Assembly: GCF_009177065.1 (NCBI RefSeq)
Contig: NZ_WEZF01000030.1
Location: forward strand, 1 to 57,836
Origin: Tautonia marina
Lineage (GTDB): Bacteria > Planctomycetota > Planctomycetia > Isosphaerales > Isosphaeraceae
Reading direction: 5' to 3'
Length of the DNA: 57,836 nucleotides
A model generated the notes under the pieces. The model saw only the letters and a program-made list of their open reading frames with translations, ran no database searches and was not told where the DNA came from. Below, one piece after another: positions 44,429 to 54,308 of this stretch; the stretch's first letter is position 1; every line of letters starts with the position of its first letter. The position numbers and the translations under genes are program-made.

Positions 44429-45277
44429 TCAGAAGGAGGACGGCACAACGCGGCGGCCTTCAACCTCGGTGTCGGGAATCCCTTCCGGCCGAGCGTCGCG
44501 CTCGCCGAGCTGGGGAGCTTCAAAGGGAATCGTCTCGTAAGGAATCTGGGAAAGCAGATGTGAAAGACAGTTGATCCGCGCGGCCTTCTTGTCGTCGGAA
44601 GGGACGATCCACCAGGGGGCGGCGGGGTGATCGGTCCGGCGGAGCATCTCCTCGTACGCCTGGGTATAACGCCACCAGCGCTGATACGATGCGATGTCCA
44701 TGGGACTGAGCTTCCACTGGCGGACGGGGTCGCCGATGCGCCGCTTGAAGCGTTTGCGTTGCTCGTCCTGGCTGACAGTGAGGAAGTATTTCAGCAGGAT
44801 GATGCCGTCTCTCACGAGGTATTGCTCGAACATCGGCACCTCGTGCAGAAATCGCTCGATCTGTTCGTCGGTGGCGAAGCCCATCACCCGCTCGACCCCA
44901 GCGCGGTTGTACCAGCTTCGGTCGAAGATGACGACCTCGCCTCCCGAGGGAAGATGCTGCATGTAACGCTGGGCAAAGACCTGGGTTTTCTCCCGATCCG
45001 ACGGCGCCGGTAAGGCCACCACGCGGAAGACCCGAGGACTGACGCGCTCGACGATCCTGCGAATCGTTCCCCCTTTGCCGGCGGCGTCTCGGCCTTCGAA
45101 CACGAGGATGATCCGCGCGCCGGTCGATTTCACCCAGCGTTGCAAATGGGAAAGTTCGACCTGAAGCCGCTCCAGCTCCCGATCATAGCGGGCGTTGCGC
45201 TCGGCCTTCGACTCGGCAGCGTGGTCGGGGCGGTCCTTCTTCGGTTTCCCCTTGGGCACGGTTGGCTCCCGGATCAT
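44429..45277 (-). CDS. ppk2: Polyphosphate kinase 2 (PPK2)
   Basis: This 282-residue cytoplasmic enzyme moves phosphate between polyphosphate and nucleotides. Walker A is E61-GRDAAGKGG70 and Walker B is F118-DRSWYNR125. The lid module KRRIGDPVRQWKLSPMD lies at about 178-194 and is followed by PWWIVPSDDKKAARINCLSH. Single-domain proteins of this size usually belong to the class that phosphorylates nucleoside diphosphates, but class I against II or III cannot be settled by eye. The N-terminal 30 residues are charged and variable. The ATG at 45277 fits the family; shorter starts would cut the first helix. The gene is monocistronic by layout. Confidence 0.94.
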   Translation of the reverse strand: MIREPTVPKGKPKKDRPDHAAESKAERNARYDRELERLQVELSHLQRWVKSTGARIILVFEGRDAAGKGGTIRRIVERVSPRVFRVVALPAPSDREKTQVFAQRYMQHLPSGGEVVIFDRSWYNRAGVERVMGFATDEQIERFLHEVPMFEQYLVRDGIILLKYFLTVSQDEQRKRFKRRIGDPVRQWKLSPMDIASYQRWWRYTQAYEEMLRRTDHPAAPWWIVPSDDKKAARINCLSHLLSQIPYETIPFEAPQLGERDARPEGIPDTEVEGRRVVPSSF

Positions 45278-45392
45278 GTTCTCTGATGGCGCGAACTGTT
45301 TCCGAGAATCCGCGTCAGACCCTCCATTGATTCAGGTCTACGAGGTGAACGCAAGAGCGCGGCCATTCGAAATGGATGTGCGCCCCTCCATC

Positions 45393-45434
45393 AAAAAAAA
45401 AACGGCCAGCGCCTTGCAGAAGGCGCTGACCGTT
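45393..45434 (-). terminator. Textbook rho-independent terminator
   Basis: Arms 45401-45415 and 45420-45434 pair over 15 positions with one C-A mismatch and a four-base loop. On the minus strand the stem runs directly into a T-run of about ten bases (plus-strand A-run 45393-45402). It ends transcription of the DUF11 gene, 39 bases past its stop. It is the clearest intrinsic terminator in the window. Confidence 0.93.
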
Positions 45435-45472
45435 ATGGTTGCAATCAACTGAAAATGCGATGATCACATTGC

Positions 45473-47281
45473 TCAGTTATTGTCGTTGTTCTTGGTGGTG
45501 TTCGACGAGTTGCCCGGCTGGGTGTTGCCCGGGGCAGACTCTCGGGGGCTGGTGCCGGAGCCGAGAATCGTGGTTGGCTCGACCGAGATGGCCGTGGTCG
45601 AGAGGAACGAACTGTCGAGATCAGCTCGGGTACTGACCTGACCAGACGTGTTGGCCTTGGCGGTCAGAATCCATCGCAGTTCTTCGCCCGGAGCAATCGT
45701 GTCGACCGCGCCGAAGCTGACCTTCCGGCCGTCGGCGTTGGCGTCGGTCGGGCCTTCCGCGTCGACGTATTCCAGCCCCTCGGGCAGGGTGACGACGATC
45801 TCAACATCGTCATCGTGGCCGGTGCCCTGGTTGACGACGGTCACGACGTACTCGACGTTCTCGCCCTGCGGAACCTGGTCGTTGCGGTCGACCAGCGCGA
45901 GCAAGAGGGCCGGCAACGTGAGGATCTCCGCCTCGGCGACGGTCTGGGCGGCGGCTCGCTGACGAATCTCCTCCGGCTGATCGTCGGCGGCGCAGAGCGA
46001 CGAAGCGACGGCGACGTGACGGAGCATCAAGGCTTCGGCGTCACCGCTTTGCTCATCGGCACCGCGATCGCCATAGCCCTGCGGGACCTGCGAGAGGTTC
46101 ACGCTGAAGCTGACGGCGGTTTCCTCGCCCGGTTCGAGGCGGCCGATGTCCCATCGCAGGGTGTCGTCGTCCTGTTCGGGAGCAACGCTGTTCAGGCTGG
46201 TCCGGCTGGTGCGGACAAGCCGGGTGCGGTCGTCGATCTCAACCTCAAGGGTCGTGTCGATGGCCGGCCCGTCTCCCTGGTTGCGGACGGTGACGCGGTA
46301 GGTGCTCGGCTGGTCCGTATACTGGACCTCGGGGCCTTCAATGCTGGCAGTCAGGTCGGCCGCGACGATTCGGGTCGACGGACGCTTCGACTGGGCTTCC
46401 AGGTCGTCGGACGTCTTGGCAACCGCCCGGCTGCTGAACTGGCCAAGCTGGGTGGCGCGAATGTCGGCGGTGAACTCCTTGGTTTCACCGGCCCGCAGGT
46501 CCCCCACGTCGTGCCGGATGGTGCGCTCGCCGCTGGCAAGGGTCAGGCCCTCGGGCAGCTCGTCGGTCACAACCACGTCGCTCACGTCGGCCGAACCGGG
46601 ATTGCTCACCGTGTAGCGGAAACGCAAGGGCTGACAGATATCTGCAACCTCAGGAACCGCCTTGGTCACTTCAAGGTCCGGCTTGACGAACCGGGTGACG
46701 AGGCAAACCGTCGGCGTGTACGAAACGCGGAAGCAGACGCCGGCCGTGCCTTCCGACTCGGCAATGGCTCGAACGCGCACCGTCTGCGTTTCTCCCGGCT
46801 TCAGCTCGCCGATGCGGACGGCGCCGTCGTTGCCCCGCCGGGCTCGCTGGCCCTGCTGGTTCTGGCCCTGCTGCCGCTGGCGCTGCTGAGCCTGCTCGCC
46901 CTGGCGCTGCCGGGCTTGCCGGGCCTCGCCCTGCTGGTTCTGGCCCTGTCCCTGCTGTTGCGTCTGGGCCCCTTCAATTGAAACGTCGCCCGTTTCATCG
47001 TGGTTAATGCGAACGTCTTCAAGCGTCAGGTTGTCGGTCAGGTTGCGGACGGTCAGCTGATATTCGAAGGGCTGGCCGACCCGGACCTCGCCGGGGGCCT
47101 GAGCCCGAATCATCAAGAGGCTGCTCGACTGCTCACCCGTTGGGAAGTAAAGGTCAACATTGCTCGATGCTTGACCCTCCTGCGATCGCTCTTGCGCCTG
47201 CGAGTACGCGGTCGGGCCAAATGCGGTCGCCGCGAGCAGAGCGGCCAGGCAGGATGTCAAATGTCGGGTTTGGAATGTCAT
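45473..47281 (-). CDS. Exported DUF11/CARDB-repeat protein with Gln/Arg-rich insert
   Basis: A 602-residue protein starts with a signal peptide (MTFQTRHLTSCLAALLAATA, cleavage near AYSQ). Three or more DUF11-type domains follow: VRVGQPFEYQLTVRNLTDN (about 68), CQPLRFRYTVSNPGSADVSD (about 215), STYRVTVRNQGDGPAIDTTL (about 318) and NVEYVVTVVNQGTGHDDDV (about 475). An insert at about 105-150, rich in Gln, Arg and Gly (QTQQQGQGQNQQGEARQARQ), interrupts the first domain. These proteins are typically surface or cell-wall linked. The C-terminus is Asn-rich and has no LPxTG-like signal. A small lipoprotein gene precedes it on the same strand, 203 bases upstream. Confidence 0.9.
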   Translation of the reverse strand: MTFQTRHLTSCLAALLAATAFGPTAYSQAQERSQEGQASSNVDLYFPTGEQSSSLLMIRAQAPGEVRVGQPFEYQLTVRNLTDNLTLEDVRINHDETGDVSIEGAQTQQQGQGQNQQGEARQARQRQGEQAQQRQRQQGQNQQGQRARRGNDGAVRIGELKPGETQTVRVRAIAESEGTAGVCFRVSYTPTVCLVTRFVKPDLEVTKAVPEVADICQPLRFRYTVSNPGSADVSDVVVTDELPEGLTLASGERTIRHDVGDLRAGETKEFTADIRATQLGQFSSRAVAKTSDDLEAQSKRPSTRIVAADLTASIEGPEVQYTDQPSTYRVTVRNQGDGPAIDTTLEVEIDDRTRLVRTSRTSLNSVAPEQDDDTLRWDIGRLEPGEETAVSFSVNLSQVPQGYGDRGADEQSGDAEALMLRHVAVASSLCAADDQPEEIRQRAAAQTVAEAEILTLPALLLALVDRNDQVPQGENVEYVVTVVNQGTGHDDDVEIVVTLPEGLEYVDAEGPTDANADGRKVSFGAVDTIAPGEELRWILTAKANTSGQVSTRADLDSSFLSTTAISVEPTTILGSGTSPRESAPGNTQPGNSSNTTKNNDNN

Positions 47282-47484
47282 TCAGATGGTCTCCTTGGTG
47301 AAACTTCGATCGAGGATGCAGGATTGGCCTGATCCGGGTACGGTCGCCCCGGGCCGAGTCGAACCGGCTCGGGGCGCAGAATCCCCAGAACCGGTCGACC
47401 CAAAACGGCCGATCGGCTGGGGGAAGATCAAACGTGGGGCAAACCCCGGGACCGAAGCCCCGAGCGTTTGCCGCCGCCTCAAGG

Positions 47485-47766
47485 TCAGGAGCCGGTGCCC
47501 GGCGCCTCGGGCTCGGCCGAGACGGGAATGTCGGGCGTGTCCTGGTCGGCGTTGGTGTCGGGAGCGGTCGCCCCCGCCCCCGCGTCCCGATCAACATCGG
47601 GAATGGTCGTTTGCCCCGGTTCGGCCGGATTGATTCCCGGCCCGCCGCCCAGGGGAACAGGCTCTTCCGCTGCTTGGTCGCCACAACCGGCGAGGACACC
47701 ACTCATACTCAGGCACAGGGCCAGGCTGAGGGTTGACAGGCCCCCGGCTCGAATGGGACGAGGCAT
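47485..47766 (-). CDS. Small Pro/Gly/Asp-rich lipoprotein
   Basis: This 93-residue protein has a lipoprotein signal ending in a canonical lipobox, LAGC with Cys at residue 28. The mature part (GDQAAEEPVPLGGGPGINPA and onward) is low complexity, acidic and Pro-rich, which suggests a disordered periplasmic tether. No domain is present. The ATG at 47766 is the natural start; a longer frame up to 47832 adds residues with no signal character. It precedes the DUF11 gene and may be co-transcribed with it. Confidence 0.7.
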   Translation of the reverse strand: MPRPIRAGGLSTLSLALCLSMSGVLAGCGDQAAEEPVPLGGGPGINPAEPGQTTIPDVDRDAGAGATAPDTNADQDTPDIPVSAEPEAPGTGS

Positions 47767-48271
47767 GGTTTCAGGTACTCCTTTCCCAGAGGTAATCCCG
47801 GCCCGGTGGTGAGCGCCGCCTTCGGTTTCCAAAGGATGGCACGACTCACCGGATCACCGGGGTGATCGCTCATTCGTTGCTGCGAACACGATGCCGAACG
47901 GTCCCTTTTTCTCGATCAAAACCGACTTTTTCGCGAATCCAGCGGCTGAACCCCCCTCCACCTGTGCCGCGGCTTCCGTGGCTGGTCATCCTCCGACCAG
48001 TCTGGGCTCGAACGAGACACGACACCTTCCCCTCGTCCTGAACACACAAATTGATGTTGAACTTCTGTGAATCGTGAGCAAGGCGACATGGACTGGTCGG
48101 ATTGACGCAAGCGCATAGGGATATGTGCCGATCGAGGCTAAAGGTTTGGCGCCGTCCGGGCTCTGGTCGGCTCCTGGAGAAGCGGCTACGATCGGCGTCG
48201 AGGCCCGAACCACCCCGGCGTCAATGGCGACCCGAGCCTGGGAGCGGGCCGGGGTGAATCAAAGGGATGTC
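47767..48271. other. Divergent region between lipoprotein and thiD, no riboswitch seen
   Basis: These 505 bases contain promoters for two divergent genes. I looked for a TPP riboswitch, since thiD is often under one, and found no CTGAGA-containing core with the expected partner. The stretch 47920-48120 has more T and A than its surroundings. No ORF is convincing. Confidence 0.45.
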
Positions 48272-49138
48272 ATGGTCATGCACGATCAGATCGTCTGCCT
48301 CAGCATCGCCGGGAGCGACCCGAGCGGAGGGGCGGGCATCCAGGCCGATTTGAAGACCTTCGCCGCGCTGGGGGTTTACGGCGCCGCGGCCATCACGGCC
48401 CTCACCGCCCAGAACACCACCGGCGTGCAAGGGGTCGATCTCATCGACCCGGCCTTCGTAGCCCAGCAGGCCGAGTCGGTCTTTGACGATCTGCCGGTCG
48501 TGGCCGTCAAGACCGGGATGCTCGGCACGGTGGCCATCATCGACGCCGTCGCCGATGTGATCGAAATGGCCCGCGATCGGTTCCCCGAGCTTCGGGTGGT
48601 GGTCGATCCGGTCATGGTCGCGCGGGGGGGCGATCCCTTGCTCGACCCTCAGGCGGTCATGCGACTGCGCGATCGGCTCATTCCGCTGGCGAACCTGGTG
48701 ACCCCCAACCGGCACGAGGCGAGCCTCCTGACCGGCTCCGGGCCGATCGAAACGGCCGACGACCTGCGGCGGGTCGCCAGGGCGCTGTTCGAACTGGTCG
48801 AGCACCGGCCGGTGCTGGTCAAGGGGGGCCAGGCGATCACCGGAGCCCTCGACCTTTTGATCGACGCCAATGGATCGGAGTTCCCCCTGACCATCGCCGG
48901 AGCGCCGATCCAGACCCGATCGACGCACGGATCGGGCTGCACCCTGGCGGCGGCCATCACCGCTCTCCTGGCCCGGGGTCACACCCTTCGAGACGCCTGC
49001 ACGGCGGCCAAGCAATTTGTGTTCGGGGCGATCGAGCACGCGCCGGGGCTGGGCCGAGGATTCGGGCCGCTCAACCACCTCTGGCTGCGTCGGATCGAGG
49101 AGCAGGCCGCCGCTCGGGATTCGCGTCAGGGGCATTGA
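48272..49138 (+). CDS. thiD: Hydroxymethylpyrimidine/phosphomethylpyrimidine kinase ThiD
   Basis: This 288-residue ribokinase-fold enzyme phosphorylates HMP and HMP-P to HMP-PP in thiamine synthesis. Signatures include IAGSDPSGGAGIQADLKTF (about 10-28), the TALTAQNTTGV segment, VVVDPVMVARGGDPLL, and the closing anion-hole motif THGSGCTLAAAI with catalytic Asp replaced as is normal for the family's GxGC form. The length is normal, somewhat longer than E. coli at the C-terminus. The ATG at 48272 follows AAAGGG at five bases. No other thiamine gene is in the window, and a TPP riboswitch was not found. Confidence 0.95.
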   Translation: MVMHDQIVCLSIAGSDPSGGAGIQADLKTFAALGVYGAAAITALTAQNTTGVQGVDLIDPAFVAQQAESVFDDLPVVAVKTGMLGTVAIIDAVADVIEMARDRFPELRVVVDPVMVARGGDPLLDPQAVMRLRDRLIPLANLVTPNRHEASLLTGSGPIETADDLRRVARALFELVEHRPVLVKGGQAITGALDLLIDANGSEFPLTIAGAPIQTRSTHGSGCTLAAAITALLARGHTLRDACTAAKQFVFGAIEHAPGLGRGFGPLNHLWLRRIEEQAAARDSRQGH

Positions 49139-49302
49139 ATGGCCTCGGGCCGAGGGATCGGCGGGAGCGTTGGGGTGTTCCGATCCTCGCGGGAAGGGAA
49201 GTCCCACTGGTCGGGCAGGGAATGCGGCGTTAAACTCGGCACGATGCCGCAATGCGATCGCGGAGCCAATCGGAATCCCAGTCCAGACAGAAGGAGTCAG
49301 AC

Positions 49303-50253
49303 GTGCGCCGTTCTTTGACGGTCCTGTTGTCGATGGGCCTGCTACTGCTCGGCCCGGTCGCGGTCCGATCGGTCCTGGCCCAGGATGAGGAGCCGGCCGC
49401 GCCCTCGCCCGCGTCGGAGGCCCCGGAAACCCCGGAATCCCAGGACCCTGCCGCCGCCCCACCGGCCGAGGCCGACGCCGCCCCCGCGCCGACGAGTCCC
49501 GACGGATTGCCTCCCGAGGTCGCCGCGAAGCGCGACGCGGCCTTGAAGGCGGTCGCCGAGCTGATCGTCGCCGCCGAGCAGGCCGGCCTGGTCCAGACCA
49601 ATCTCGACCCGCCGCCGATCCTCGACATCCTCGTCCTCGGCAAGGCGACCGACAAGACCGACCTCGAAGCCGCCCAGGGCCAAACCGAGACGCAGGTCGG
49701 CCTGGTCAACCCCGAGGCCTTCGCCGCCTACTTCACCGGCTACGCCGAGCCCCCCGAAGGCCTGACCGCCCAGGCGAATATCCGCATTCGCCAGCCGAGT
49801 GAAGGGCTGACCGATTTCTTCAAGCAGCGGGCCGACGCGCTCCGCCCGTACCTCGACGCCGCTCGCAGCGCCGCTTCGGCCCCGGCCGAGCCCACCGAGG
49901 AACCCGCTCCGGTCGAACCGGCCCCCGCCGAGCCGACCCCCGCTCCGGCCGAGGAACCGAAGCCCGAAGAGCCCAAGCCCGAGGAACCGAAGCCCGAAGA
50001 GCCCAAGCCCGAGGAACCGGCCCCGGCCGAAGCGCCCAAGCCTGAAGAACCGGCTCCGGCCGACGAGCCGAAGCCCGACGAGCCGAAGCCTGAAGAACCA
50101 GCTCCGGCCGAAGAACCGAAGGCCGAGCAACCCAAGCCTGAGGAACCCAAGCCTGAGGAACCGGCTCCGGCCGACGAGCCGGCTCCGGCCGACGAGCCGA
50201 AGGTCGAGGAACCGGCCCCGGCCGAGGAGCCGAAGGCTGACGAGCCGAACTGA
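49303..50253 (+). CDS. Exported protein with Pro/Glu/Ala/Lys repeat tail
   Basis: A 316-residue protein starts at GTG 49303 with AAGGAG six bases upstream. A signal peptide (LTVLLSMGLLLLGPVAVRSV) precedes a Pro/Ala/Glu-rich linker and a central structured part (about 80-205: EVAAKRDAALKAVAELIVAA, PPPILDILVLGKATDKTDLE, GLTDFFKQRADALRPYLDAA). The last 100 residues are tandem EEPKPEEPAP-type repeats. Such tails span the periplasm in TonB-like proteins or act as cell-wall spacers; no TonB domain is seen here. The central domain is not recognised. Confidence 0.78.
   Translation: MRRSLTVLLSMGLLLLGPVAVRSVLAQDEEPAAPSPASEAPETPESQDPAAAPPAEADAAPAPTSPDGLPPEVAAKRDAALKAVAELIVAAEQAGLVQTNLDPPPILDILVLGKATDKTDLEAAQGQTETQVGLVNPEAFAAYFTGYAEPPEGLTAQANIRIRQPSEGLTDFFKQRADALRPYLDAARSAASAPAEPTEEPAPVEPAPAEPTPAPAEEPKPEEPKPEEPKPEEPKPEEPAPAEAPKPEEPAPADEPKPDEPKPEEPAPAEEPKAEQPKPEEPKPEEPAPADEPAPADEPKVEEPAPAEEPKADEPN
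49951..50250. repeat. Coding tandem repeat, 30-base unit then variants
   Basis: A 30-base unit (starting GAGGAACCGAAGCCCGAAGA) is present twice without change at 49951-49980 and 49981-50010, followed by shorter units that encode EEPAP, DEPKP and related blocks. The arrangement points to slippage or unequal crossing-over in the gene, so copy number may vary between strains. Confidence 0.8.
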
Positions 50254-50646
50254 TCGCATCGCCTCACCCTCGAAACCCGCCTGGCTGGGGTCGCGGCCCG
50301 CGAGTTCAGCCGGCGAGGTTTCGAGTTCATCTCCCAAGGGCCCTCCCAAGCCAGGAGGTGCAGTAGACTTCGGACGTCGATCGCCGCGTGCTGGGAGCGA
50401 GCGAACCGAGGCGACGCAGGGCTCGATGGCGAGTTCGGTCGCAGGCTGCTTGACTCCTTTGCCCGCGGATCTTTGGAGTTCGAGCCGAGGGCACCATGGC
50501 GTATGGTTCTTGACGGGCCAAGTTGGCTGCGCCGGGGCATCGCGGGTGGTGTTTGCATTGATTGCACGCATCCGGTCGCCTAAGATTTCTGAAGAGACGT
50601 CCGGATTGGACCCTCCCTTCTCCTTATCTCTCTGAGAGTCCTTCTC
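50254..50646. other. Intergenic region before the DUF1559 gene
   Basis: These 393 bases have no convincing gene. The last 60 bases are pyrimidine-rich, ending CTGAGAGTCCTTCTC directly before the ATG, without a clear Shine-Dalgarno sequence. The promoter of the DUF1559 gene should be here. Confidence 0.4.
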
Positions 50647-51549
<903 letters not shown>

Positions 51550-51693
51550 TCGCGAGGCCGTCGGGCAACCTCGACGGCGTCTTGAACCCGGCGCGACGAA
51601 GGTCTGGACGGGGGCCGGCTCGACGGCGACGATAAGCCGATTGCCCCCTTGCCTTGGGGGGCGTCGTCTTCGTGTCTTCCGGGAGCCCTTGCC

Positions 51694-52398
51694 ATGAGAT
51701 TGCTCAGTGCCGCCGCGCTGTTGCTGGTCCTGCTCGCCTCGTCCCCCTTCGTGGGGGTGGCCCAAAGTCAGCCCCAGAACCCGGCCTACGTCCAGATCGA
51801 GGACGAGCCGGGATTGCCTCGGGTCTTGCTGCTCGGCGACTCGATCTCGATCGGCTACACGCTCGACGTCCGCGAGGCGCTTGACGGGGTGGCGAATGTC
51901 CACCGACCCGGCGAGAACTGCGGCCCGACGATCCGAGGGCTTGAGCGGCTCGATGCCTGGCTCGGTGAGAAGCCCTGGGACGTGATCCACGTCAACTTCG
52001 GCCTGCATGATTTGAAGTTCATTGACGACGACGGCAAGAACTCCACTCCGGATCGAGGCCATCATCAGGTGGCGATCGACGACTACCGCAAGAATCTCGA
52101 CACGATCTTCTCCCGCCTGAAGGAGACCGGCGCGACGGTCATCTTCGCCACGACCACCCCCGTTCCTCCTGGCGAGCCGATGCGACGGGTCGGCGACGAC
52201 CAGACGTACAACGCGGTCGCCCGCGAGGTCGCCGAGCAGCATGGCATCGCCGTCAACGACCTGCACGCCTTCATCGCCCCGAAGTTCGAGAGCGTCGCCA
52301 TCCGGCCCGGCAATGTCCACTTCACCGACGAAGGCTCCGACCTGCTCGGCAACCGCGTGGCCGACGTGATCGAGGAGGCGCTCAAGGCGCGCCGCTGA
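51694..52398 (+). CDS. Secreted SGNH/GDSL hydrolase
   Basis: This 234-residue esterase-fold protein has a signal peptide (MRLLSAAALLLVLLASSPFV, cleavage near GVAQ). Block I is LLLGDSISIGYT with nucleophile S50. Block III is HVNFGLHDLKF, with GLHD in place of the usual GxND. Block V is GNVHFTDEGSDLLG, supplying the catalytic His, though the expected Asp three residues before it is Gly or Asn. Substrates are probably acyl or acetyl groups on polysaccharides, but this is inference. The ATG at 51694 has GGGAG eight bases upstream. Confidence 0.9.
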   Translation: MRLLSAAALLLVLLASSPFVGVAQSQPQNPAYVQIEDEPGLPRVLLLGDSISIGYTLDVREALDGVANVHRPGENCGPTIRGLERLDAWLGEKPWDVIHVNFGLHDLKFIDDDGKNSTPDRGHHQVAIDDYRKNLDTIFSRLKETGATVIFATTTPVPPGEPMRRVGDDQTYNAVAREVAEQHGIAVNDLHAFIAPKFESVAIRPGNVHFTDEGSDLLGNRVADVIEEALKARR

Positions 52399-52539
52399 GC
52401 CGGATTCGACGCCCGATCGGTCGGCAATCAATCGGCCAGAGCCCGGCCGATCGTCGCTCATCCCAGACACGGCGAGGCGGTTGCGGATCGCCTCGCCACC
52501 GTCTCCGCATCGAACGCACGTCTCGCGGGAGTGACCCTC

Positions 52540-53253
52540 ATGACGACGCAACGAACCCTGACGATCGTCTCGATGGTGGGTCTGGCTGCCCTGGTGGCGG
52601 GACAGGCCGCCTCGTGGCATCTCCGCCCCTTCGAACGCCGAGCCGAGGCCCGAACCGTGACCGCTCAGGACCTGCCGACCGCCGAAACCCTGCCGAACGA
52701 CGACGGCGAGGCCCGTATCCTCGACGCCATCGCCCAGGCCCGCGAAGGCCAGCGCTTCGCCAACGTCTCGGACGCCGACGGCCGATTGCTCCGGCAACTG
52801 ACCGAGGCCATCAACGCCCAGCATGTCGTCGAGCTGGGCACCTCGACCGGCGAGTCGGGCCTCTGGTTTTCCCTCGCCCTGCGCAAGACCGGAGGCCGCC
52901 TGCACACCTTCGACATCGACCCCGACCGCCTGGCCGTGGCCCGCGAAAACTTCCGCAAGGCAGGCGTGGCGGATCTGATCACCATTCACGAGGGAGATGC
53001 CCACGTCGAGGCCCCGAAGCTGACCGAACCGATCGACCTGCTGTTCCTCGACGCCGAGAAGGAAGGCTATGACGCCTACCTCCGCGAGTTGCTCCCTCGG
53101 GTTCGTCCTGGCGGCCTGATCCTCGCCCACAACATGCGACGCCCGACCCCCAACCCCCGCTACCTGGAGGCGATCACCTCCGATCCGACCCTCGACACCT
53201 CCTTCCTCCTCATGGACGGCGCCGGCATGGGCCTGACCCTGAAGAAGCGGTAA
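52540..53253 (+). CDS. O-methyltransferase-like protein with N-terminal membrane anchor or signal
   Basis: This 237-residue protein has an N-terminal hydrophobic helix (LTIVSMVGLAALVAGQAASW, about residues 7-26). A class I methyltransferase of the catechol/caffeoyl-CoA O-methyltransferase type follows: HVVELGTSTGESGLWFSLAL is motif I, LHTFDIDPDRLAVARENFRK is motif II, and IDLLFLDAEKEGYDAYLREL holds the metal-binding Asp residues. It ends with PGGLILAHN. If the helix is cut or faces outward, the enzyme would be outside the cytoplasm, where SAM is not expected. If it is an anchor with an inward domain, there is no conflict. The ATG at 52540 is the best start. Confidence 0.85.
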   Translation: MTTQRTLTIVSMVGLAALVAGQAASWHLRPFERRAEARTVTAQDLPTAETLPNDDGEARILDAIAQAREGQRFANVSDADGRLLRQLTEAINAQHVVELGTSTGESGLWFSLALRKTGGRLHTFDIDPDRLAVARENFRKAGVADLITIHEGDAHVEAPKLTEPIDLLFLDAEKEGYDAYLRELLPRVRPGGLILAHNMRRPTPNPRYLEAITSDPTLDTSFLLMDGAGMGLTLKKR

Positions 53254-53510
53254 CCCCCCCTCGCTCGACGACTCCCGCCGCCCGGCCGACCCGTGTCACC
53301 GCCCCATGATCTCACCCTAAAACACCCGATTTGCCAGGTCACCTGAAACGCCCGAATTTTCGCCAAAGGGCGCAACGTGGTCCGAGGTTGGTTCCTGGAG
53401 GGGTCGGACTGGCGAAACAGGTCGGGTTGTTCCGAAGAACAGGAAGGAGCGGCCTGGACGAGCCGGGCGGGCCCGGATCAGTGTGACGCGGGAGAAGGAG
53501 TGCCCAGGGG

Positions 53511-54212
53511 ATGGGGAGGTCCGACCGGAGGGAGATCGGGCGGACGGCCCGGATGGCGGTCGGGGCGGTCGTGCTGCTGATCGGTGCGGGGTCGGGGTGC
53601 GGATCGATCCGGGTGACCGACACGCCGAGATCGGCGACCGAGCAGCTCTTGCTGACCCAGGCCTGGGACGAGGCGATCGGGTCGATCGATTTCTCGCAGT
53701 TCGCGGCCACGCCGGTCAAGCTCGATGACGCCTTGCTCGCCGGGCCGGACAAGAACTGGATGGTCTACCGGCTCCGCGAGTCGATGGCCCGGCAGGGGGT
53801 GATTCTGGTCGATGACAAGGAGAAGGCCGAGGTGGTCATCGAGGCGGCGGCGGGGGTCTACGGCACGAATTCGAACTCGGTGATCCTCGGCATTCCCGCC
53901 AATAACATGATGGGAGCCTTGCCCTTTGTGCCGCCGATGGCGATGGGAGAGGCGGCCCTGGCGACCCGGACCGATCAGTACGGCGTGACCCGCCTGGCCC
54001 TCTTTGCCCGAGACACCGCCACCGGGCATTTCGTCTGGGAGTCGGGCACAATCGACGCCGATTCCTACCTCCGCAATGCCACCATCGGGGGGATCGCCCT
54101 CCGCTCCGGTTCGATCGAGCTGCCCTCCGACCGCCATCGCCGGCGCATGCTCCACCGATTGACCGGCAGGGGCGAACCGCCGCCCCAACCGGGAGGCCAC
54201 GTCCACCACTGA
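53511..54212 (+). CDS. Conserved lipoprotein of unknown function
   Basis: The 233-residue product has a hydrophobic N-terminus ending in GSGC (Cys 30), a weak lipobox, so it is probably a lipoprotein. Segments such as KNWMVYRLRESMARQGVILV and AEVVIEAAAGVYGTNSNSVI resemble the LpoB/CsgG-type alpha-beta fold, in which proteins of the outer-membrane inner face contact cell-wall enzymes. PANNMMGALPFVPPM and SYLRNATIGGIALRS recur in planctomycete homologs I recall, but I cannot give a name with certainty. The ATG at 53511 has AAGGAG ten bases upstream. The gene is flanked by AT-richer spacers. Confidence 0.72.
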   Translation: MGRSDRREIGRTARMAVGAVVLLIGAGSGCGSIRVTDTPRSATEQLLLTQAWDEAIGSIDFSQFAATPVKLDDALLAGPDKNWMVYRLRESMARQGVILVDDKEKAEVVIEAAAGVYGTNSNSVILGIPANNMMGALPFVPPMAMGEAALATRTDQYGVTRLALFARDTATGHFVWESGTIDADSYLRNATIGGIALRSGSIELPSDRHRRRMLHRLTGRGEPPPQPGGHVHH

Positions 54213-54308
54213 GTGACCCGAGACCAGGGACTATGAATCACCTCTGATGATATGATTTTATGTTGCGGTTGTTCATGTTCTGGCCCCTGGTTGGAGAGGC
54301 TTCGGGGT

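Noticed and set aside
47767-48271. TPP riboswitch upstream of thiD
   Set aside because: No CTGAGA core with the matching second half was found.
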